From: Pseudomonas yamanorum
Lineage (GTDB): Bacteria; Pseudomonadota; Gammaproteobacteria; Pseudomonadales; Pseudomonadaceae
Direction: 5' to 3'
Assembly (NCBI RefSeq): GCF_013386765.1
Contig: NZ_JACARE010000019.1
Coordinates: 1 to 64,000 of the forward strand
Length of the DNA: 64,000 nt
The position numbers and the translations under genes are program-made. The notes under the pieces are model-generated. The model was not told the DNA's origin and did no database searches. It saw only the letters and a program-made list of their open reading frames with translations. How positions within the stretch are numbered: position 1 is the stretch's first letter; each line of letters begins with the position of its first letter. Shown here in pieces: positions 58,272 to 64,000 of this stretch.

Positions 58272-59525
58272 ATGTCCGATAACGTCATGCCTGATATCGC
58301 CGTAGTGGGCGCCGGAATCATCGGCGTTGCCTGCGCGCTGCAACTGGCTCGCCAAGGCCGGCGCGTGGTCATCATCGACCAGCAGGAACCCGGCCACGGC
58401 GCCTCGTTCGGCAACGCCGGCCACCTGGCGACCGAGCAAGTGTTCCCGATCGCGGATGCGTCGATCCTGACGCGCTTGCCCGCCATGCTCATGGACCCGA
58501 TGGGGCCGCTGCGCCTGGACTGGAAATACATGCCGCGTGCACTGCCCTGGTTTACCCGCCTGCTGTTGAACCTGCGGCCGGCGGCCTTCCAGCGTACGGT
58601 CGCCGGCATTCGCGCCCTTAATGAAAGCAGCCTGGGCGCCTGGCACCGGCTGCTGGGCAGTATCGATCGCCCCGGGCTGATGCGCGAAGACGGCTCGCTG
58701 CTGATCTTCGAACGCCCCGACTCGCGACAAGCCATCGATGCCTTGCAGGCCCGCATGCACCAGCAGGCAGTGCCGGTGGATTACTGGCAGGCCAGCGCAG
58801 TGCTGGAGGTGGCGCCGCAACTCAGCGAAGGGATTCAGGGCGGCTTGTTCTTTCCACGCACGGGGCACTTTCTCGATCCTTACCGAGCGGTCTGCGAGCT
58901 GGTGGAAGCAGCCAAGGCCAGTGGGGTGCAGTTTCTCAAGCGCCAGGTGGTGGGCGCAAAGCTGGACGAGCACGGTGTTTCGTTGATGACCGGCCAAGGC
59001 GTAGTAGCGGCGCGTCAGGTGTTGATCGCCTGCGGTGCGCATTCGGCCAGATTGACCGCCGCGCTGACGGGCAAGAAGGTCCCGCTGGACACCGAGCGTG
59101 GCTATCACCTGATGCTGCCCCACGAGCACGGGCGACTGCCGTTTGCCGTCACCTCCCTGGAGCGCAAGTTCATCATGACGCCGATGACCGACGGGCTGCG
59201 ATTGGCGGGCACGGTGGAGTTCGCAGGCCTGGATCGCCCACCGAACATGGAGCGCGCATGGCAGTTGCATCGACTGAGCCTGGGGTTGTTTCGTCGTGAC
59301 TTGACGGCTGAAGACGCGACGCCATGGATGGGGTTCCGGCCTTCCCTGCCGGACTCGCTGCCGATCATCGACAAGGTGTGCCAGGGCAAGGTGTTGCTTG
59401 CGTTCGGGCATCAGCATCTGGGGCTGACACAGGCGGCGGTGACGGCGGAGTTGATTGCACAGCTGGCATTGTCTGCACCCGATGGATTACTGGCACTTGG
59501 GCCCTATCGACTGGATCGTTTCTGA
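58272..59525 (+). CDS. FAD-dependent D-hydroxyproline oxidase/dehydrogenase
   Basis: A 417-residue DadA-type FAD oxidoreductase. The N-terminal dinucleotide fold VVGAGIIGVACALQLARQGRRVVIID has the GxGxxG loop, and the C-terminal GFRPSLPDSLPII and GHQHLGLTQA complete the FAD site. In the cluster it should oxidise cis-4-hydroxy-D-proline to the pyrroline acid. It is a single chain, unlike the three-subunit dehydrogenase of P. aeruginosa, and resembles the P. putida arrangement. Gap to the dehydrogenase gene is 3 nt. Confidence 0.9.
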   Translation: MSDNVMPDIAVVGAGIIGVACALQLARQGRRVVIIDQQEPGHGASFGNAGHLATEQVFPIADASILTRLPAMLMDPMGPLRLDWKYMPRALPWFTRLLLNLRPAAFQRTVAGIRALNESSLGAWHRLLGSIDRPGLMREDGSLLIFERPDSRQAIDALQARMHQQAVPVDYWQASAVLEVAPQLSEGIQGGLFFPRTGHFLDPYRAVCELVEAAKASGVQFLKRQVVGAKLDEHGVSLMTGQGVVAARQVLIACGAHSARLTAALTGKKVPLDTERGYHLMLPHEHGRLPFAVTSLERKFIMTPMTDGLRLAGTVEFAGLDRPPNMERAWQLHRLSLGLFRRDLTAEDATPWMGFRPSLPDSLPIIDKVCQGKVLLAFGHQHLGLTQAAVTAELIAQLALSAPDGLLALGPYRLDRF

Positions 59526-59643
59526 GATCGCAAGAAACGTCTTGCTACTGTTTCGCACTATCGGCGATACCTGGCAGGTAATTATCGTGCATGACCTTAC
59601 GGTTACGCCCCGCTGAGAACCTGCCTTGAACAACACGCCTTAT

Positions 59644-60819
59644 ATGCAGCCCCGCAAAACGCTCTGGAGCGTTGCTTGCGGCATCCTCGCCCTCGTGCTC
59701 TGCACTGTCGCGTTCGCCGAACAGGGCATGCCGTTGGGCCAGAAGTCATTCGAAGCGTACCGACTCGATACCTTGCAATGGCTGCGCGACCATCGCAATT
59801 TCCAGGGCACCGACAGGGAAGCCGAACTCAACTGGAATGCACCACAGGAGTGGCGACCGGCTGGAGCGCCCAAACGCGGGATCATCCTGGTGCACGGTTT
59901 GGGTGACTCACCCTGGTCCTTCCACGACCTCGGCAGCGCACTCGCCGCACGCGGCTTTCTGGTAAGGACCGTGCTGCTTCCGGGCCACGGCACACAGCCG
60001 TCCGACATGCTGCAAGTACGCATGGAGGACTGGCGCCGGGTAGTCGACGAACAGGCCGCGATACTTCGCGCGCAGGTGGGTGAAATCTACCTAGGCGGCT
60101 TCTCCACCGGTGCCAACCTGGTGCTCGACTACGCCTACCAACACGACGACGTCGCCGGGTTGCTGCTGTTCTCCCCCGCTTTCCAGTCCAGCATGACCTA
60201 CGACTGGCTGACGCCGTTGATCAGTTGGGCGCGCCCCTGGCTGCTGGCGCCAGACGCCAGCCGGCCACAACAGAGCCTGGTGCGCTACATGACCCTCCCC
60301 ACCAATGGCTTCGCCCAGTTCTACCGCAGCAGCCGGGTGGCCCGCCAGGATCTCGAACATCGAACCTACGACAAGCCGGTATTCATTGCCGTCGCCGCCC
60401 ACGACTCGGTGCTCGATACAAACTATGTGCTGGAGACCTTCCAGCAACGCTTCAGCAACCCCCACAGCCGCCTCGCCTGGTACGGCACATTGCCGGAGAG
60501 CGCCTGGGACACCCAGCGCGTAAAAGCACGCACCGACTACTTGCCGCAGCTGCGGATCAGCCAGTTCTCCCATATGGGCTTGTTGTTTTCACCCGATAAC
60601 GCACTGTACGGCGAACAGGGCAGCCTGCGGTTTTGCTGGAACGGCCAGACGGAAGACGCCACCCGCGCCTGCGAACAGGGGTCAGAGGTGTGGTATTCGG
60701 ACTGGGGTTATCGTGAAGCGGGCAAGATGCATGCGCGGTTGACGTTCAATCCGTATTTCAACTGGCAGCTGGGGGTGATTGATGAGGTGTTGGGCAAGCA
60801 GGACCTAGCCAGTCATTAA
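59644..60819 (+). CDS. Exported alpha/beta hydrolase (lipase-like)
   Basis: A 391-residue exported hydrolase with signal peptide (1-25, ending AFA). The oxyanion motif is LVHGLGDSPWSF and the nucleophile Ser154 is in GGFSTGANL; a His near HMGLLFSP may complete the triad. It resembles monoacylglycerol-lipase-type esterases. The start is uncertain: the ATG at 59644 has no good ribosome site, while a TTG at 59626 has a weak GAGAA before it and would add six residues. It has no evident link to the hydroxyproline genes. Confidence 0.85.
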   Translation: MQPRKTLWSVACGILALVLCTVAFAEQGMPLGQKSFEAYRLDTLQWLRDHRNFQGTDREAELNWNAPQEWRPAGAPKRGIILVHGLGDSPWSFHDLGSALAARGFLVRTVLLPGHGTQPSDMLQVRMEDWRRVVDEQAAILRAQVGEIYLGGFSTGANLVLDYAYQHDDVAGLLLFSPAFQSSMTYDWLTPLISWARPWLLAPDASRPQQSLVRYMTLPTNGFAQFYRSSRVARQDLEHRTYDKPVFIAVAAHDSVLDTNYVLETFQQRFSNPHSRLAWYGTLPESAWDTQRVKARTDYLPQLRISQFSHMGLLFSPDNALYGEQGSLRFCWNGQTEDATRACEQGSEVWYSDWGYREAGKMHARLTFNPYFNWQLGVIDEVLGKQDLASH

Positions 60820-60988
60820 CAACGAAGTGCAGGAAGACGGTTGCCGAAGTGAAGGGCCTTTTGCAAATTCCCCAGGCAACCCGCCGACTCATTACCGATT
60901 TAGTTTTAGCCACCGCCTGTGTTTTGTCCAAAGCCATCTAGAATCTTGTTCAGTCAACAGGATCGTCGATGACTCAAGGGACAACGTC

Positions 60989-62104
60989 ATGCAACGGATT
61001 GCTTTCGCAAATGCTTTGCGCGGCATAGCGGCGCTCTGCGTCGTCATTGCCCATTACATCCTTATGTTCAGTTACATCAAGGGGGCTTTCGGTGGTCTGC
61101 CACCATTGGATGAACCGCCATTTCCCGTCTGGATGCTCAGCACATTTAACCCTCTCAGCAACATGAACATGGGCGGGTTCGGTGTTGCATTGTTCTTTCT
61201 GATCAGCGGGCTGGTCATTCCAATCTCGGTAGTCAGCCTGAGCGGAACACCTCTTGGCAAAATAAAATTCGCGATTGGCAGGCTTTTCCGGATATGGCCG
61301 ACCTATATCGTCGGCCTTCTAATCACCCTGGGCAGCCTTGAAGTGGCCGCCTCCTATATGGGAAATACAACGGCCTACACAACGCTCCAGGTCCTGTCGC
61401 AAATGTCTCTGTTTCGTGACTGGTTCAATAGCTCAGCACCGCTGGATGGCGTGGTGTGGACACTGGAAGTTGAAATCAAGTTCTACCTGTTCGTGCTTCT
61501 GTTTTGGTCAATGATTGCCAAGGGACAATTGCGGCCGCTCCTGTTGATTGGTATCGCAACGGTCCTGGCCGCAAACTTATACCCCGGAAATATCCATCTC
61601 ACCGGCTGGTTGGCCGCTTTAGTTTTCCCATTCAAATACCTATTTTTCATGATGATCGGCGTTGCCTTCAACTATCACTTGCGCGGGCTGCTGAGCATTG
61701 AAAAGCTATTCGCCATCACCATTTGCATGCTCTGCGTGTTCGGGTACAGCAGGTTCACTGAGGGCTGGCCGTTTGAAGTGATCGCGGCCTACTTCATGGC
61801 ATTCGCGGTGTTTACAGTGTTCTACCTGTTTTTCAGCAACTGGAACGGCGGCCCGGTGTTCGATTTTCTGGCCGATATCAGCTATCCGCTGTACGTCTGC
61901 CACGGTGCGTTTGGCATCGTCGGGATGCGGATTATGATCGATCAGGGCGTCAGCCCGGTTGCGGCCCTCATTATTCAAACAGCAGCCACCATTTTACTGT
62001 CCTGGCTTATCCATAAGGCGGTTGAAACTCCCACCCACATGCTCGGAAAAAGAATCGCCCGCCTGATCGGTACAAAGCCTGCGCCTGATTCAGCACCCAG
62101 CTGA
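60989..62104 (+). CDS. Acyltransferase family 3 (OafA-like) membrane protein
   Basis: A 371-residue membrane acyltransferase with about ten spans. The N-terminal LRGIAALCVVIAHY motif with Arg11 and His22 is the family active site. Such proteins acetylate or acylate surface sugars, for instance O-antigen or exopolysaccharide. The ATG at 60989 has AAGGGA 7 nt upstream. No polysaccharide genes are nearby, so the target is unknown. AT content is somewhat higher than in the neighbouring genes. Confidence 0.88.
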   Translation: MQRIAFANALRGIAALCVVIAHYILMFSYIKGAFGGLPPLDEPPFPVWMLSTFNPLSNMNMGGFGVALFFLISGLVIPISVVSLSGTPLGKIKFAIGRLFRIWPTYIVGLLITLGSLEVAASYMGNTTAYTTLQVLSQMSLFRDWFNSSAPLDGVVWTLEVEIKFYLFVLLFWSMIAKGQLRPLLLIGIATVLAANLYPGNIHLTGWLAALVFPFKYLFFMMIGVAFNYHLRGLLSIEKLFAITICMLCVFGYSRFTEGWPFEVIAAYFMAFAVFTVFYLFFSNWNGGPVFDFLADISYPLYVCHGAFGIVGMRIMIDQGVSPVAALIIQTAATILLSWLIHKAVETPTHMLGKRIARLIGTKPAPDSAPS

Positions 62105-62113
62105 ATCTCAATA

Positions 62114-62138
62114 AAAAGCCCGCTCAGTGAGGGCTTTC
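62114..62138. terminator. Terminator between the acyltransferase and beta-helix genes
   Basis: AAAAGCCC-GCTCAGTGA-GGGCTTT, 10 nt after the acyltransferase stop; the A-run on the left also gives a T-run for the convergent gene. Confidence 0.8.
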
Positions 62139-62152
62139 CTTATCCATGATTT

Positions 62153-63190
62153 TCAGGAAAATGGTACGGGTTCAACCATATAGCAATCAACGCAGTCTGC
62201 CGTGATGACAGTATCGAGAATCAAGGGCGATTCGGTCGCAGGGCGAAGGAACCCCGTACGAATGGATGCGGTATAGACCCCAACGTTTACCGTATTGAGG
62301 CGAGCCCTTGCATTAATGGACACACAATCAATGCTGTAATTCATGCCCATCCCCAGGCCGCAATTTTCGCCACCTGAATTAATCACGCGGGTAGAGTCCT
62401 GCCCCTCGATGACAACGCCCCAGGCGGTCTGTTCAGGATCAATGCCCGGCTCTGTAGCGGTGCAATAACTATCCAGGATGGTGTTGTACTCACCACCGTT
62501 GTCGAGCAACAGCATGCAGCGCCCCGTCCAGTCAACCGACGTGATGTTCTCGATCACGCAGTGTTGTGCGTAATGCAAATGCAGCCCTACCGCAGCGTCC
62601 CCAGTGAATTCAAGGTTGCGGATGTACACGTTTTTAATCGGATCACACAGAGCCACGATCGCGTTCTGCGGGTGATCACGCTTGATCACACGGTTAACAA
62701 TTAATGAGTTAGCCAGCACATAAATAACCTGGCGAACCTCCAGCGGGCCATCAAGTGGCATCGGGTAGGTTGCAAAGTCGGTTGAGGCGTCCGAAATGAC
62801 AATCCACGAACCGTTAGTGAAGGGAGTGGTGTCAGCCACGGAGATTTCGGTCGTATTGACGTAGGCCGGCGCGGTCAAGTAGCTGCCCGGGCGCACATTG
62901 CCCTGATAGTCGATGGCGGCATAACTTGGATCAGTCGGATCCAGCGGGTTACGACCGATCCCTGAAACATCAATAGTGACTTTATCGATCCCTGGCGCAG
63001 GCTCGATGATCTGACCACTGTAGGGCCAATTGTCATCGCGGTTTAGCAGGACTGTTGTCCCAATAGGGCAATCGGTGCCATCGATCTGAATCCAACGGTA
63101 TCCGGCCTTCAATATCGATTGGAGCTGAGGCCCGTTATCCGCAGAGGGATCCGGCGTAAAAATATAAGGGGTATCGGTGTAAATTGACAT
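62153..63190 (-). CDS. Right-handed beta-helix protein (tailspike or pectate-lyase-like)
   Basis: A 345-residue protein without signal peptide. The repeated short strands (NVYIRNLEFTGDAAVGLHLHYAQHCVIENITSVDW, then further coils) are typical of a right-handed parallel beta-helix, as found in phage tailspikes and polysaccharide lyases. The N-terminal SADNGPQLQSILKAGYRWIQIDG block is of the kind seen in tailspike-like proteins. AGGAGAAG precedes the ATG at 63190. Its closeness to a broken integrase and a tRNA fragment makes a phage or island origin plausible. Confidence 0.72.
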   Translation of the reverse strand: MSIYTDTPYIFTPDPSADNGPQLQSILKAGYRWIQIDGTDCPIGTTVLLNRDDNWPYSGQIIEPAPGIDKVTIDVSGIGRNPLDPTDPSYAAIDYQGNVRPGSYLTAPAYVNTTEISVADTTPFTNGSWIVISDASTDFATYPMPLDGPLEVRQVIYVLANSLIVNRVIKRDHPQNAIVALCDPIKNVYIRNLEFTGDAAVGLHLHYAQHCVIENITSVDWTGRCMLLLDNGGEYNTILDSYCTATEPGIDPEQTAWGVVIEGQDSTRVINSGGENCGLGMGMNYSIDCVSINARARLNTVNVGVYTASIRTGFLRPATESPLILDTVITADCVDCYMVEPVPFS

Positions 63191-63524
63191 ATGACTTCTC
63201 CTGATTAGAACTGGCCATTTTTTGGCCGAGCAACTGTACATGCATACAGTAAAAAAATCCTACAAAAGCAGAAGCTTTTTACGCACTTTATTGCCCCCCG
63301 AGTTCGACGTTGCAGCCTGCACCGTGGATTCACTCTTCGGCGCGGGCAACATGGCCTAGCAAATTGCCGGCGGCGTCAGTGGTGAAGTCGGCGGCCCGAT
63401 CAAGAACACCCGCAGCATCAATCTGAAGGCGCTGGCACACCGGCTTGTCCGCCATTGAGGCCACCAAAGAGTTCGGCATCCACATCAAGCGGGCCAGGCT
63501 GATCGCTCAGGAAAACAGCTTCAA
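63191..63524. other. Intergenic stretch with decayed mobile-element sequence
   Basis: No intact gene. The left part (63191-63290) is the promoter side of the beta-helix gene and is AT-rich. The right part has several short open stretches with stops (for example IAGGVSGEVGGPIKNTRSINLKALAHRL) that do not form a gene; they may be remains of the same element as the integrase fragment. Confidence 0.4.
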
Positions 63525-63758
63525 GTGCGCGGACAGCCCGTGAAGCGCATCAACAACCATGTTCCCGCTGGCGAGCGCCCCACTTTTCACGGGATCCCTG
63601 CACTGGACGCGTGGCTGTACGAGCAACAGAAATTCCCCCAAGAGTACATCCAGGCAGTAACGAGGCATGCGGACGAGAAGATGACGAAGCACTATCAGGG
63701 AGGGCACGACGAAAAGAAGATCGGGTACCTTGAGGTGGGCGCCGAATTGGCGTTCTGA
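63525..63758 (+). pseudogene. Phage tyrosine-recombinase C-terminal remnant
   Basis: The 77 codons match the C-terminus of Pseudomonas phage integrases: NNHVPAGERPTFHGIPALDAWLYEQQ, FPQEYIQAVTRHADEKMTKHYQGGH. The HxxR box, normally HEIR, reads HGIP, so the catalytic arginine is lost; the tyrosine of the KHYQ segment remains. The catalytic core N-terminal to this part is missing, so the enzyme is dead. It lies 88 nt before the tRNA-Val fragment. Confidence 0.85.
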
Positions 63759-63786
63759 GGTGGGAGTTTTGCAAATCCCAGACAAC

Positions 63787-63816
63787 AAAAAAGGGCCCAC
63801 CTTTCGGTGAGCCCTT
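63787..63816 (-). terminator. tRNA-type terminator on the minus strand
   Basis: AAGGGC-C-CACC and GGTG-A-GCCCTT form a stem around TTTC; on the minus strand a T-run follows. It lies 29 nt beyond the CCA end of the tRNA-Val fragment, as expected for the original tRNA gene terminator. Confidence 0.75.
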
Positions 63817-63845
63817 CTAGACCGCCCAGCAGAGCGGATTTTGTT

Positions 63846-63884
63846 TGGTAGGCGCGATTGGACTCGAACCAACGACCCCCACCA
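63846..63884 (-). other. tRNA-Val 3' fragment (attachment-site relic)
   Basis: Thirty-nine nt on the minus strand match the 3' half of tRNA-Val(GAC) as I remember it: the end of the anticodon loop and stem (TGGTGG), variable loop, T-arm TTGGTTCGAGTCCAA, acceptor CGCGCCT-A and CCA. The 5' half is missing. This is the typical att scar made when an element integrates in a tRNA gene. Confidence 0.8.
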
Positions 63885-64000
63885 AAGGTGACCCCGAGAC
63901 ATCCGTAACCGAATGATCCGTAGCGGAAAGCAAGCGCTTTAGGAAGCTACTAAAATTCCCGTCTCATCCTATAAGAATCAATAAGTTAGCGTTGTATATT
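63885..64000. other. Start of AT-rich sequence beyond the tRNA-Val scar
   Basis: No gene is visible in the last 116 bases. Base composition drops to AT-rich toward the edge (for example ATAAGAATCAATAAGTTAGC), which fits the start of a foreign element. Confidence 0.4.

Noticed and set aside
1..64000. CRISPR array or complete insertion sequence
   Set aside because: No regularly spaced repeats and no intact transposase gene were seen in the window; the only recombinase sequence is the broken integrase near the right edge.

Overview
The window (about 60% GC) reads as chromosome of a Pseudomonas species, most likely of the P. fluorescens group. The main evidence is the thrS-infC-rpmI-rplT-pheS-pheT-ihfA-merR block, a 64-residue CsrA/RsmA, a periplasmic glutaminase-asparaginase, a REP doublet, a Pseudomonas-type dispersed repeat at the left edge, and families such as DUF1654 and DUF2790. 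The species call is inference from gene content.

Layout. 1-12.3 kb: an eight-gene leftward operon (peptide-type ABC transporter, DszA-like and DszC/SfnB-like flavin enzymes, aldo-keto reductase, GNAT) facing a TonB-dependent receptor. The gap between them holds two divergent sigma-54 promoter candidates and one long dyad midway, which looks like a sulfur- or carbon-starvation scavenging unit. 12.3-16.4 kb: two copies of the same logic, each with two leftward NAD(P)-dependent reductases facing a rightward HxlR-type regulator; a tRNA-Pro(GGG) follows. 16.7-24 kb: translation genes, with a tRNA-Thr anticodon-arm mimic in the thrS leader and an AUU start on infC. 24-26.4 kb: small genes (secreted protein, cold-shock protein, I78 inhibitor lipoprotein). 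26.4-33.4 kb: a ribose operon rbsBACRKD ending in an exported nucleoside hydrolase, with an RbsR-type operator. 33.7-35 kb: ansB with an AauR-type dyad and a sigma-54 promoter. 35.2-36.2 kb: a LexA box over a DUF1654-endonuclease I pair. 36.2-39.7 kb: RsmA and small genes. 39.7-43.1 kb: a copper-type two-component system, with two CusR-like boxes in front of a secreted hydrolase and a DUF2790 protein. 43.2-45.8 kb: lipoprotein, zinc ribbon protein, GNAT and SGNH hydrolase. 45.9-50.7 kb: ROK regulator facing an APC permease, a ROK kinase and a SIS-domain deaminase (probable amino-sugar use). 52-59.5 kb: a complete hydroxyproline pathway (AraC regulator, permease, epimerase, deaminase, ketoglutarate semialdehyde dehydrogenase, FAD oxidoreductase) interrupted by a REP doublet. 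59.6-64 kb: lipase-like hydrolase, acyltransferase, beta-helix protein, then a broken phage integrase and a 39-nt tRNA-Val 3' fragment marking an integration hotspot.

The least described parts are the sigma-54 scavenging unit, the doubled reductase/HxlR modules, the copper-box hydrolase, and the LexA-boxed secreted nuclease. All functional statements come from reading motifs and family knowledge; no database search was run.
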